Assembly: GCA_011391635.1 (NCBI GenBank)
Contig: JAABQD010000003.1
Span: 1 to 64,000 of the forward strand
Direction: 5' to 3'
Origin: Sulfurimonas sp.
GTDB taxonomy: Bacteria > Campylobacterota > Campylobacteria > Campylobacterales > Sulfurimonadaceae
Length of the DNA: 64,000 nt
Below the pieces are notes generated by a model. The model ran no database searches. It was not told where the DNA came from and saw only the letters and a list, made by a program, of their open reading frames with translations. Shown piece by piece: positions 35,720 through 44,947 of the stretch; the first letter of the stretch is position 1; each line of letters begins with the position of its first letter. The translations under genes were made by a program, and so were the position numbers.

Positions 35720-37582
35720 TTATAAAGAGCAAACTACTTTGTTTCTTCCTGTCTCTTTTGCATTGTAGAGGGCTTTATCAGCTTTATTGACCCATTGAAA
35801 AACTGTATCTGAAGCTTCCATCTGTGCTACACCAATACTAATAGTAGCATGTAAAAATGTTTCAAATGGATATTGCTCTATCGCGTTTCGTAGTTTTTCT
35901 GCTAATTCTAATGCAGAGTTTTGCTCACACTCCGGAGCAATAATTATGAACTCTTCTCCTCCAAATCTTCCAACCACATCGGAGAGTCTGATATTTTCTT
36001 TCAAAATAGTTGCTACACGCACAAGTGCATCATCTCCAACTTGGTGTCCATAACTGTCGTTTATGTTTTTAAAATAATCAATATCAACCATAAGTAAACT
36101 AATCGGTCGCTCATAACGCTTAGCAGTCTGCACATGATGATCTAACAATTCATCTAATTTTCTTCTGTTGAAAATTCCTGTTAAGCGATCCATTGTTGAT
36201 AAAACTTCGAGCTCTTTTTTGGCACTTATATCAATACCTACTGACATATAGGATTCTACGATATTGTCTTGATTTTTTATTGGAATGATTGTCTCTTCAA
36301 GCCAATATTCTCCTTCATTTTTATTGATGTTTTTTAATTCCCCTTTCCACTCTTCTCCTTTTTCGATAGTTTCCCATAGATTTTTATGAACCTCATGCGG
36401 AGTATCAGGATGTCTTACAATATTCATTTTTTGTCCAACCAATTCTTCTTTTGAATAACCAGAAGTATTTGCAAATGCGGAACTGACAGCAGTAATAATA
36501 CTATTGGTTTTCGTATTTACACTGATAACATATTTATCTATGATATCTGCAAATCTTTTAAGATTACTATTGGATACAAAAAGCGATTTTTGTAGTCTCG
36601 AAGGAGCCAAAGAAGCATAAATAGCGAGTGGAATACTGAGCAAAATACTTAAAATAACAACAAAAATGGAAGTTGTTATATTTGTCTGAACAAGGGAGTC
36701 AATGTAATCTTTTTTAGGTTTAAGTACCAAGAGTGCGTCATCATCATTTTGTAAAATATCATCCAAAGGGTACGCATAAAACTCTTCCCCGTTTGGAATA
36801 CCTGCAAGAATTTTAGAAGCATCGAGAGGAAAAGCATCTATGAGTTTTACATTCAAATTTATATATTTTGACCATGACAATTTTGAATCAGTATGGGTAA
36901 TAAAATATCCATCTTTATCAACAATATAGTGATCAAACACAGTAGATTTACTGACCTTAGACAATATCTCATCCATCAAAATATTAACAATAACAATGCC
37001 CTGAAACTTATTCTCTTGATAAATAGGTGTTGCTAAACGAATGGTAGGTCTGTATGGAACTTCTATCTTCCCATTTTCAATATTTAAATCTATTTTGGAA
37101 CGCCAAATTGTGTTTGGTTGATTTTTACTCACTATTTGAAAATAGTCACGATCTTTTTTATCTTGAAGCTTTGATTTTTCTGTAGTAAATGGTAAATCTA
37201 AGCTATTATTGCGATTGATTCGTATCTTCTCTTTTCCATCATAATCAATAAAGCGTGTCTGCATAATATATTTATCAGAAAGTGTTAAAGCATAAAAAAC
37301 ATTTTCAACAGTAGCTCTATTGAACTCATTTGGAGATTTGATATATTCAAGCAGAGTTTTATTCGACGCAACTGCTTTTAAAATAGTATCTACTCTTTCA
37401 ATATCAGCAGCGAGAATATTGTTTTTGTTTATAAAAGCAATCTCTTCTGCATTTTTGTTAATTCTTTTTTCGATATCAATCATTTGCAATTTATATCCAA
37501 TACCAGTACCAAAAAGGGCAATAACAATACCAAATAAGACGAAATAGACAGTAAAAACGAACTTAAAATTTTTTTGATTCAT
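35720..37582 (-). CDS. Membrane Cache-PAS diguanylate cyclase
   Basis: A 620-aa sensor enzyme. A membrane helix (about 6-28) precedes a large periplasmic Cache-type domain with YIMQTRFIDYDGKEKIRINR and VDKDGYFITHTDS. A second helix (about 305-325) leads to a PAS domain (NSIITAVSSAFANTSGYSKEEL, VRHPDTPHEVHKNLW) and a GGDEF domain with intact GGEEF and DIDYFKNINDSYGH. I moved the start from 37675 to the ATG at 37582. The longer form begins inside a copy of the 13-bp motif (reading MWNLQ), while the shorter has GAGG at proper distance and a normal leader. Expected product: c-di-GMP. Confidence 0.85.
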   Translation of the reverse strand: MNQKNFKFVFTVYFVLFGIVIALFGTGIGYKLQMIDIEKRINKNAEEIAFINKNNILAADIERVDTILKAVASNKTLLEYIKSPNEFNRATVENVFYALTLSDKYIMQTRFIDYDGKEKIRINRNNSLDLPFTTEKSKLQDKKDRDYFQIVSKNQPNTIWRSKIDLNIENGKIEVPYRPTIRLATPIYQENKFQGIVIVNILMDEILSKVSKSTVFDHYIVDKDGYFITHTDSKLSWSKYINLNVKLIDAFPLDASKILAGIPNGEEFYAYPLDDILQNDDDALLVLKPKKDYIDSLVQTNITTSIFVVILSILLSIPLAIYASLAPSRLQKSLFVSNSNLKRFADIIDKYVISVNTKTNSIITAVSSAFANTSGYSKEELVGQKMNIVRHPDTPHEVHKNLWETIEKGEEWKGELKNINKNEGEYWLEETIIPIKNQDNIVESYMSVGIDISAKKELEVLSTMDRLTGIFNRRKLDELLDHHVQTAKRYERPISLLMVDIDYFKNINDSYGHQVGDDALVRVATILKENIRLSDVVGRFGGEEFIIIAPECEQNSALELAEKLRNAIEQYPFETFLHATISIGVAQMEASDTVFQWVNKADKALYNAKETGRNKVVCSL

Positions 37583-37667
37583 TAATAGCAACCTCAATAT
37601 GTATGAGTTAGATTCTACACTATTTGATATTAATTTTTTATATATGGGCTGGAGCCTTCTTTGAAGG

Positions 37668-37680
37668 TTCCACATGCCAA
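37668..37680 (+). repeat. Dispersed motif copy between the OprD-like porin and GGDEF genes
   Basis: TTCCACATGCCAA, full match, unpaired, between two genes in the same direction. The complement contains an ATG that has misled the ORF call for the GGDEF gene. Confidence 0.85.
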
Positions 37681-37724
37681 GAGATAAAAGTGTGTGCGAT
37701 ACTTAGAGTTTAGAATTGGCGAAT

Positions 37725-38900
37725 CTATTTTTTGGTGGCAAAAGAGTAATAGTATATAACTCTAAAATCAGTTCTGTCTTCATAACCCAATGCGTTTGCT
37801 TCGTCTGTTTCATCTTTTATGGAGTAGCGAACTCTCAGTTTATGTTGCGTGTTCAAAGCATAATTACAATCTAAATTACTCTCAGTAAAATCATCTTTAA
37901 GACTCTTTTCTTTCGCAGTTACTTTTACAGACCCAAGTTTTATTGTTGCATTTGTAAATGGCTTCAACTTTATATATCCACCAATCGCTTGACTAGGTTC
38001 ATAGTTCCCATAGCCTTGCTGCCAATCTGAATACATTGGTCCTGCTTCGAGAGCCTGAAATTTATTGTCCATTATCTGATTATACAGAAGTGCAGTGTCA
38101 ATATAAGTGGTATTGAATTGCGTACGAACTCCTAGCATTTGAGAATTGTCTCCACTCTTATAATCATTCCCGCCATACTGTGTTTCAAGAGAGATATTGG
38201 GCATAAAGTTGTATTTAATATCTGCATAACGATAATCAGACAAAAATATTACTTGGTTGTCTATCGCTTTTATGTATTGTGCATGAATTTGTGTATTTGC
38301 TAATGTAGTATTTTCAATGTAAATATAGCCTAAACCACGCTCTCCCCATTTTGTATTCTCGGTGCTAAAAGAGTTGTATTTAGAACCAAAACCTGTGTAG
38401 CTCTCTATCCATCCTGCTTCGATAAGTGTTTTTTCTATCTCACGAGTTTTAAATATAATGCCTGAATATGTTGAAGGTAAAGCTCTCAGGTCATGGTCGT
38501 TGGCTAAGGGGGTAGAGAGTCTTTGTCTGCCTATGTATAGGCTTGATTTATCAAGAGCATAGTGGGCGTATGCTTCACCAAGAAATGTGAGATTTTTATT
38601 CTCTTTTTGCTCAAGCATAGAAGAACCTGTTGCTTCATCTCTTTTTGTGAAACCAGTCAAGAAGTTGCCATATGGAGCAACTCCGACTTGCAGACCATGC
38701 CAAGGGGCTGTTACTATTTTAGCAATACCTCCCAAGGTGAGGGCTTTTGCATTCGGGGTAGAGGGTTTGTCAAAATCTCTATCAAAATAAAAAAGAGTGC
38801 TGTCCAAAGTGATATGGCTCTCTTTTACTGATTCTTCAAGTGTGTCATATCCGCAGACTATTACACTCATTAAGAGAGTGCTAACAATAATTTTTTTCAT
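37725..38900 (-). CDS. OprD-like porin paired with a sensor phosphatase
   Basis: A 391-aa outer membrane protein: short signal peptide, then strands including YIGRQRLSTPLANDHDLRA, LPSTYSGIIFKT and IEAGWIESYTGFGS, the signature region of OprD-family substrate-specific porins. It ends DFRVIYYYSFATKK, a barrel strand with a short basic tail instead of a terminal aromatic residue. Members of the family carry amino acids, dipeptides or organic acids. It begins two bases after the stop of the large sensor gene, so the two are one operon, and the sensor may detect what the porin admits. Confidence 0.8.
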   Translation of the reverse strand: MKKIIVSTLLMSVIVCGYDTLEESVKESHITLDSTLFYFDRDFDKPSTPNAKALTLGGIAKIVTAPWHGLQVGVAPYGNFLTGFTKRDEATGSSMLEQKENKNLTFLGEAYAHYALDKSSLYIGRQRLSTPLANDHDLRALPSTYSGIIFKTREIEKTLIEAGWIESYTGFGSKYNSFSTENTKWGERGLGYIYIENTTLANTQIHAQYIKAIDNQVIFLSDYRYADIKYNFMPNISLETQYGGNDYKSGDNSQMLGVRTQFNTTYIDTALLYNQIMDNKFQALEAGPMYSDWQQGYGNYEPSQAIGGYIKLKPFTNATIKLGSVKVTAKEKSLKDDFTESNLDCNYALNTQHKLRVRYSIKDETDEANALGYEDRTDFRVIYYYSFATKK

Positions 38901-38902
38901 TT

Positions 38903-41900
38903 TTATATTTCCAATCCAATAACAGTCATGTCATCATTTCTATCATTATTTTTTATCATACTTTCGTAATTGTACATCTCATCAACAAATATCAATTTTT
39001 GTTCCTCTAAAGATTTGTGATGATTTTCTACGACAATGCTTTGAAACCTGTTTTTGCCAAAAGGAAACCCTTTTTCTCCACCATTTTGGTCTAAATAACC
39101 ATCAGTTGTGCAGTAAAATTTCATTCCCTTTTCTACGGGTATCGTAACTTCTTTATATTCGTAATCCATGGCACATTTTTTGTATCCAACAGAGTATCTA
39201 TTCCCTTTGGCTGTATGAAATAAGCCATCTATGTCAAGATAAAATAACGATGTTTCAGCACCAGCAAATTTGAGTATCTTCTCTTGTTTATTGTAATAAA
39301 TAATTCCCCCATCCCATCCAGCATTTGATTTACTTTCTGGAGATACTTGCTTTAATAAAACTTTCATTGTTCGATTAAAATAGGACATAATCCACGCAGG
39401 GCTTACATCCATATTTTCATCTTCTTTAATAATTGCTACAATTTCTCTCTCTATTGCTTTTACAATCATAGTTACAAAAGCTCCTGGCACACCATGTCCA
39501 GTACAATCAATGAACAAAAGTAAACATTCATCACTATGTCTTAACTCATTAAAAAGCCAAATATCTCCACCCACGGTATCTTTTGGCATCCAATGAACAA
39601 AATAATCTTCAAAATATTTATTGAGTAGATTTTTATCAGGAAGTAAGGCCCCTTGAATTAATGAAGCATATTCGATACTTGCTCTTGTGTGCTTATGAAT
39701 CTCTTCTATCTCTTGTTTAGCAATATCAAGTTCATTGATTTTATCTTGAAGAGCATCTTGCTGTTCATCAATTATCGCTTTCATGCTAAAGAATTCTTTA
39801 TTCATAATTCCAATTTCATCATTATAAAATTGTCTTTGTTGCACATCTCTTATCTTGTTTTGAAACTTTTTAATAACATCCGTCAAATAATCAACAGGAG
39901 CATTTATCTTTTTACGAAGCAACACATAGATGAGTAGATTTCCTAAAATAAAAAATATACCCACAAAAAGAATATAGCTAAATTGACTTTTGATTGTAGT
40001 ATTTAAGATGGTAATTTCACTGCTTGTACGATTTTCAAACATCATAATCATGTCATCAATTGGAAGCATTATCTTTTGTTTGGCACGATAATAAGAGCTG
40101 CTATGCAAGAGCATGATTGCTTTTTCTTGTTGATTCTCCTCCATAGCTTTAAATGCTTGTACTTCTAAATTCACTAAATCGTTTGAATTATCTTCTGCTT
40201 GTTTTAACTTCGCTAATTCAGTGTCAGAAAAAGGAAGCTTTTTGATCATATTTGCAAATGCTACTTTCTCTCTAAGAGGATGTTTTGATTCTCGTAAAGC
40301 TTCGTCTAAATCCCAATAAATACCATTATTATACCCTTGGGGTCTTTCTAGTTTACCATTTCTAATATCTAATGTATCAAAATATTGCTGTTTGAATTTT
40401 CTCTCCCCAGTAACAGTGTAAGTTCTTGCAAAATGTGTTAAATCCTCTGAACTTTGTCGTAATTCAGAAACCACTTGCAAAATATTTAACTTCTCTTGAT
40501 ACGCCTTGGCAAGATTGTTTTCTGTTCTATCTAAAACAATGATTTCATAAATTAAAAATAAAACCATTATCAATTCAAATGAGACCAATGCAATATTAAA
40601 AACACTTAATTTAATATTGAGAATATTGCTTTTAGTATAATATTTATAGCCTATATATCCAAATAATACCAAAACAATAAATGCAAATGCGAGTTGTTCT
40701 TTTGTTAAAAGCCCTATAAATGAGACTTCAGTAGGTGCAGTTATTTCATTTATTCTTGTTTTTTCATAAGTTTTATCTCTCACTTTTGCAAGTTCCACTT
40801 TGGGAATTATTTCAAAAGCTTTGTTGATTATAGAAGCTAATTCTGGATATTTATGAGGCACACCAATTGCAACTTCGCCGTATCTGTCATAAAGTGTTTC
40901 AACAATTTTCAAATTATATTGTTTTAAATCTTTTTCATTCACATAATAAGCAACCAGTGCATCTGCCTCATCTGTTGATTTCATTTTATTGTAAATATCT
41001 TCTAATGAGGGTAAGTGAATAATTTTTGATGTTGGGGATTTTTCTTGCATCATCAAATCGACAATCGTGTTTTCTTTAAGATAAACAGTTTGGTCTTTAA
41101 TATCTGCAAAAGATTTAATCGAACTACTCTCACGCACCACTAAATAACAAGGAGCAAAATTATATGCAGGCGAATAAGAAAAATATTTTTCTTCTCTCTC
41201 TTTTGTATAACTTAGTCCCATGATGGCACTTACATCATTCCCTTCACTCGCTTTTGTAAAACCATCTGACCAAACATTAAATTTTACAGGAATAATATTC
41301 GTCCCGACATATTGATTGATTAGTTTTAAAACTTCAGTGTGTAAACTATCACCATTGTCATCGCTTGGCCAATAATTCATAACGGCAATACGAATCATAG
41401 GATTTTTTTGCAACCACAATTTTTCTTCTGCTGTTAAAAAATCTTGTTCCTCATTCATGTAGTATCTTTGTGCTTCATTGATGACCCAATTACTTTCAAA
41501 TTTTTTTAAAATTTCTTTATCTATTTTTTTGAACCCTTCATTAAAGATGTCGATTTTTTTATTATCGTTAGAGATAGCACATATATCGTTTTTGCGGGTA
41601 AAAAAATCTAATCTTTTAATAAGATGATTTTTATTATTTTTACGAATAAAGTCATCTAGAGCTACTGAATCATCATAAATAGCATTGACTTTATGTGTAA
41701 GAAGGGAGTGTATGAGTTCTTCATAAGTATCAAATGAGATAATCGCTACATTTTTAAACTCAGTTTGCAACTGTGTCTTAAAATCTTCTCCAATGATTCC
41801 AATTGCTTTCATGGCTCTGTTAGATACATCTAAAGCATAAAGTGCATTTTTTGTTTTGTAATATGGAGCAGATGACTTCATCCATTGTTCGTAAGGTGTC

Positions 41901-42154
41901 GTTCCTAAAAAATAGTCAACTTCCCCTTTTTTAGCTAATTTTATAGCATTGTCCCAACTCTTTGCGTTTACAAATTCTATTTTATAATGATTTTCTTCCG
42001 CCCAAGCAGTATAAACATCTATAAAAAGCCCATAAGGTTTGCCATCAACATTATATGAATAAGGTGCGTAGTCAGGGTCATATGCAACTTTAAAATGTTG
42101 TATGGCATGTACATGAACAATAGATAACATAAATAACAATAATAATCTAATCAT
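38903..42154 (-). CDS. Sensor with two periplasmic solute-binding domains and a SpoIIE phosphatase
   Basis: A 1083-aa membrane protein. A signal-like N-terminus precedes two extracytoplasmic family-3 solute-binding domains (about 20-230, FKVAYDPDYAPYSY; about 245-480, IRIAVMNYWPSDD). Two membrane helices follow (about 490-535), then a helical sensor segment, a third helix (about 760-780), HAMP and coiled coil. The C-terminal PP2C/SpoIIE domain (about 850-1083) has metal residues in VGGDIW and LFIDCTGHGVPGAFVTM, plus CTTDGYLDQNGG and NDDMTVIGLEI. It probably dephosphorylates an anti-sigma antagonist or similar Ser/Thr target in response to amino acid-like ligands. The targets are not in the window. 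The intact acidic residues suggest activity. Confidence 0.87.
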   Translation of the reverse strand: MIRLLLLFMLSIVHVHAIQHFKVAYDPDYAPYSYNVDGKPYGLFIDVYTAWAEENHYKIEFVNAKSWDNAIKLAKKGEVDYFLGTTPYEQWMKSSAPYYKTKNALYALDVSNRAMKAIGIIGEDFKTQLQTEFKNVAIISFDTYEELIHSLLTHKVNAIYDDSVALDDFIRKNNKNHLIKRLDFFTRKNDICAISNDNKKIDIFNEGFKKIDKEILKKFESNWVINEAQRYYMNEEQDFLTAEEKLWLQKNPMIRIAVMNYWPSDDNGDSLHTEVLKLINQYVGTNIIPVKFNVWSDGFTKASEGNDVSAIMGLSYTKEREEKYFSYSPAYNFAPCYLVVRESSSIKSFADIKDQTVYLKENTIVDLMMQEKSPTSKIIHLPSLEDIYNKMKSTDEADALVAYYVNEKDLKQYNLKIVETLYDRYGEVAIGVPHKYPELASIINKAFEIIPKVELAKVRDKTYEKTRINEITAPTEVSFIGLLTKEQLAFAFIVLVLFGYIGYKYYTKSNILNIKLSVFNIALVSFELIMVLFLIYEIIVLDRTENNLAKAYQEKLNILQVVSELRQSSEDLTHFARTYTVTGERKFKQQYFDTLDIRNGKLERPQGYNNGIYWDLDEALRESKHPLREKVAFANMIKKLPFSDTELAKLKQAEDNSNDLVNLEVQAFKAMEENQQEKAIMLLHSSSYYRAKQKIMLPIDDMIMMFENRTSSEITILNTTIKSQFSYILFVGIFFILGNLLIYVLLRKKINAPVDYLTDVIKKFQNKIRDVQQRQFYNDEIGIMNKEFFSMKAIIDEQQDALQDKINELDIAKQEIEEIHKHTRASIEYASLIQGALLPDKNLLNKYFEDYFVHWMPKDTVGGDIWLFNELRHSDECLLLFIDCTGHGVPGAFVTMIVKAIEREIVAIIKEDENMDVSPAWIMSYFNRTMKVLLKQVSPESKSNAGWDGGIIYYNKQEKILKFAGAETSLFYLDIDGLFHTAKGNRYSVGYKKCAMDYEYKEVTIPVEKGMKFYCTTDGYLDQNGGEKGFPFGKNRFQSIVVENHHKSLEEQKLIFVDEMYNYESMIKNNDRNDDMTVIGLEI

Positions 42155-42265
42155 AGATATCCTTCATATATCACATGCAATAATTATGGCATATTCCCAT
42201 AGCTAAAGCAAGAAAATTAATTATTACCAATAATTTATAACAATATAGAGAAATTTTGGCTGAAT

Positions 42266-42931
42266 TTAAAATATTTTAGTAGGCTTTAAAATCCCATCAC
42301 CAAAGGGTATATTGGATATAAATTTTATTTTATTTGTAACTGAAGCACTTATCATGTCAGTAAACATATTTTCAAAAAGTTCATCTGATAGTTTATCAAT
42401 ATCCATGAATCCGTCAATTATAAGGGATGAGAGACCATGCAGAGATGACCAAATCAAGATGGTTCTTATAAAGCTGTCCTCTTTTTTAAGAATACCGCTT
42501 TTTTGTCCCTCTTCAATAGCCTGTTTGAGTGATGCAAATCCACTGCAATCATCATCTTTTATACTTAGCGTGGCTTCTCTTATTTTGGCATATTTGTTTC
42601 CAAAAAGAAGTCTGTAAATATTTGGGTTTTGTTTTGCAAATTCTAAATACGCTTTTGCACTCTGATAAAATCTATCTATTAAGGGTTTTTCTTTATCTTT
42701 AAGTGGGGGAGAGACAAAAGCATCAAAGTCATCAAAACCTTTTTGAATCATAGTTTCAATCAGTTCCTCTTTTGAACTAAAATGTCTATAAATAGCAGAC
42801 CTTGAAGTGCCAGTTGCATCCGAGAGGATTTTTAGAGTTAATTTTTCAATATCTTCTTTTGCTATAAAATCAAAAGCTATTTTCAAAAAATCATCTTTTA
42901 AATTTCCATGGTGGTAATCATTTTTTATCAT
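42266..42931 (-). CDS. TetR/AcrR-family repressor
   Basis: A 221-aa regulator. The N-terminal helix-turn-helix is classical TetR: NLKDDFLKIAFDFIAKEDIE followed by TLKILSDATGTSRSAIYRHFSSKEELIETMI. The C-terminal ligand domain (about 65-200) is helical and variable. It diverges from the LolA-like/barrel/MMPL operon. The 93-base gap between them holds two 15-bp palindromes, so it most likely represses that operon and itself, with release by a small molecule, perhaps an efflux substrate. Ligand unknown. Confidence 0.9.
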   Translation of the reverse strand: MIKNDYHHGNLKDDFLKIAFDFIAKEDIEKLTLKILSDATGTSRSAIYRHFSSKEELIETMIQKGFDDFDAFVSPPLKDKEKPLIDRFYQSAKAYLEFAKQNPNIYRLLFGNKYAKIREATLSIKDDDCSGFASLKQAIEEGQKSGILKKEDSFIRTILIWSSLHGLSSLIIDGFMDIDKLSDELFENMFTDMISASVTNKIKFISNIPFGDGILKPTKIF

Positions 42932-42956
42932 AAGTGTATTTTATCATAAAAGTTAT

Positions 42957-42971
42957 GTGAACAATGTTTAC
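42957..42971. promoter_or_regulatory. TetR operator 1
   Basis: GTGAACAATGTTTAC, a 15-bp imperfect palindrome. Together with its flanks, TTATGTGAACAATGTT is the exact inverted copy of the sequence at the second operator. Confidence 0.78.
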
Positions 42972-42987
42972 ATTTGCTAAATTTTAT

Positions 42988-43002
42988 GTTAACATTGTTC
43001 AC
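42988..43002. promoter_or_regulatory. TetR operator 2
   Basis: GTTAACATTGTTCAC, a palindrome whose centre lies 31 bases, about three helical turns, from that of operator 1. It sits 22 bases before the start codon of the LolA-like gene, ahead of AAGGAG, and so covers the likely promoter region. Confidence 0.78.
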
Positions 43003-43024
43003 ATAAAACTCAAGGAGTGAAAAA

Positions 43025-43771
43025 ATGAAAAAATTACTACTGTTTACTGCTCTTACAATAGCGGTATTTGGAGAGAATTCGGTGGAAATCGCCAAAAAAT
43101 CGTACGAGAATATGTCTGGTTATAAAGATAGTGTCTCTGTAAATACGATGATTTTAAAAAATGCACAAGGTGTAGAAAATATTAGAAAACTAGAGATAAA
43201 AAAATTGGAATCAAGTAATGGAGATAAAACTTTGATAGGATTCTTGTATCCCATAGATATTAAAGATACAAAACTCCTTAGTTATGAAGAACTAGGAGAG
43301 GATGATAAACAGTGGCTCTACTTACCAGCTTTGAAGAGAGTAAAAAGAATAAGTTCTAGCGATAAATCTGGCTCTTTTATGGCGAGTGAATTTAGCTATG
43401 AGGATATTTCATCACAAAATTATGAAAAATACTCCTATTTAGAAGAAGTACAGAAAGTTGTAAAAAATGAAGCGGAGTGTTTTGCAATTACAAGAATCCC
43501 AAAAGATAGCAACAGCGGGTATTCTAAGCAAATTTTGTACATTGATACGCAAACATATTTAGCAAAATTTGGCGCATATTTTGATAAGCAAAATAGATTA
43601 CTTAAAGAAGTCTCCTTTTTGGAATATATCAAACTTGAAGGGGTTTATAGAATTAAAAAGATGGAGATGTTTAATGTTCAAACAAAAAAAAGCAGTATCT
43701 TAACTTGGGATGAGGAGAGAGTCAAAGTAGGACTGAGTGAAGATGATTTTTCAAAAAGGGTATTGCAATGA
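43025..43771 (+). CDS. LolA-like outer membrane lipoprotein-sorting protein
   Basis: A 248-aa exported protein with a short signal peptide (MKKLLLFTALTIAVFG). The mature part matches the LolA-like family associated with RND/MMPL operons: LLSYEELGEDDKQWLYLPAL, KRVKRISSSDKSGSFMASEF and SYEDISSQNYEKYSYL. The family binds lipid-like ligands in the periplasm. AAGGAG lies seven bases before the ATG. The stop overlaps the next gene by four bases. Probable role: periplasmic shuttle for whatever the MMPL pump moves; this is inferred from the operon. Confidence 0.85.
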   Translation: MKKLLLFTALTIAVFGENSVEIAKKSYENMSGYKDSVSVNTMILKNAQGVENIRKLEIKKLESSNGDKTLIGFLYPIDIKDTKLLSYEELGEDDKQWLYLPALKRVKRISSSDKSGSFMASEFSYEDISSQNYEKYSYLEEVQKVVKNEAECFAITRIPKDSNSGYSKQILYIDTQTYLAKFGAYFDKQNRLLKEVSFLEYIKLEGVYRIKKMEMFNVQTKKSSILTWDEERVKVGLSEDDFSKRVLQ

Positions 43772-44931
43772 TTCAATTTATACTCCTTTTTGTCTTAGTT
43801 ACATTTGCACATGCCATGGAAGAAAAATCGAATATCTCAGCGAAATATATTGGTTACAGTAACTTTGCAAACGAAAAGATGGTTGAAGGAGATACAAAAC
43901 TAAAATTTGAAAATGACTTTTTTGCAACAAATATAGCATTGGAATATTTGTATAGCTCCGAGTATGATGAAAAAAGATATATCAATGTGAATGAATTATA
44001 TCTGATGCAACGGCATGTGGATTATAGTTTTACACTTGGCAAAGTACTCAAATACTGGGGTGAGCTGGAGGGTTACAATGTAACGGATGTGTTTAACCAA
44101 AAAAATATTTTGTTAAATCCATTCGATAAGAGTGCAAAACTTGGGGCTTGGAGCTTCTTAATTTCAAAATATTTTGATGAAAATAGTCTTGAGTTTGGAA
44201 TCAAGTTGTATGAAGAGAATCAAAAATATCCAAAAAAAGGCACACCATTTTCTCCCTTTGATATAAAGTACAATGAAGATTTAAAACTAAGTGATGCACG
44301 ATATACCCCAACAGTTTTTCTTGCGTACAATTTTGTAAATGACACATTTATTGACAGCGAAACAAAACTGATACTGCTTCACGGTTACGATAACAAGCGA
44401 TATTTTATCCAAACAGCTTCATCTGAACTCTCACAGTATGCGTACAGAGTAAACAAATTTATGCTCCTCTCAAATATTGTTTATAAAGGGACAATTTTGA
44501 AGTGTGAAACAAGCTATACGGATGTGATAAGCGATAAGGCGATGAGCGATTACACACAACTCACTTTTGGCATGGAAAACAGTTTAGAGGAAATTTTTGG
44601 TGCTAGTCTCAATCTATATACTGAATATTATAGGTACATTTATATAGACGATAAAATAAAAAATGTAGATATCTCTGAAATCTATGATAACGATATTTTC
44701 TTGGCACTCAAATTGAATTTTAACGATGTAAAAAATAGCGAAATAAAAAGCGGTATTTTATACGACACGCTACATGGAGAAAAAGTTTTTAAAGTTGAGG
44801 CACAATCAAGAGTTATTGATAACTTAGTTTTGAGTGGCGAATATCTTCGGCTCTTGCCAGAAAATAAAACTGTTTTATCACAAATCAAAGAGTCCAACAA
44901 AGTTATGATTGGGCTTACATATTCATTCTAA
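43768..44931 (+). CDS. Outer membrane beta-barrel protein of an RND-type operon (DUF1302-like)
   Basis: A 387-aa protein with signal peptide (MIQFILLFVLVTFAHAMEE) and barrel-type sequence throughout. YSFTLGKVLKYWGELEGYNVTDVFNQ and NILLNPFDKSAKLGAW resemble DUF1302-type proteins that accompany LolA-like and MMPL genes. It ends VMIGLTYSF, an outer-membrane terminus with final Phe. ATG overlaps the LolA-like stop. It carries one full and one partial motif copy. Likely the outer membrane partner of the MMPL transporter. Confidence 0.7.
   Translation: MIQFILLFVLVTFAHAMEEKSNISAKYIGYSNFANEKMVEGDTKLKFENDFFATNIALEYLYSSEYDEKRYINVNELYLMQRHVDYSFTLGKVLKYWGELEGYNVTDVFNQKNILLNPFDKSAKLGAWSFLISKYFDENSLEFGIKLYEENQKYPKKGTPFSPFDIKYNEDLKLSDARYTPTVFLAYNFVNDTFIDSETKLILLHGYDNKRYFIQTASSELSQYAYRVNKFMLLSNIVYKGTILKCETSYTDVISDKAMSDYTQLTFGMENSLEEIFGASLNLYTEYYRYIYIDDKIKNVDISEIYDNDIFLALKLNFNDVKNSEIKSGILYDTLHGEKVFKVEAQSRVIDNLVLSGEYLRLLPENKTVLSQIKESNKVMIGLTYSF
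44010..44022 (-). repeat. Dispersed motif copy in the barrel gene of the MMPL operon
   Basis: ACGGCATGTGGAT, perfect core with three edge mismatches. It encodes RHVDY. First core copy after a gap of about 6.3 kb. Confidence 0.75.
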
Positions 44932-44934
44932 AGG

Positions 44935-44947
44935 TTGGCATGTGGAA
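44935..44947 (-). repeat. Dispersed motif copy at the MMPL gene start
   Basis: TTGGCATGTGGAA, full match, positioned so that its internal GTG (44942) is the likely start codon of the MMPL gene and the preceding AAGG its ribosome binding site. Confidence 0.85.
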
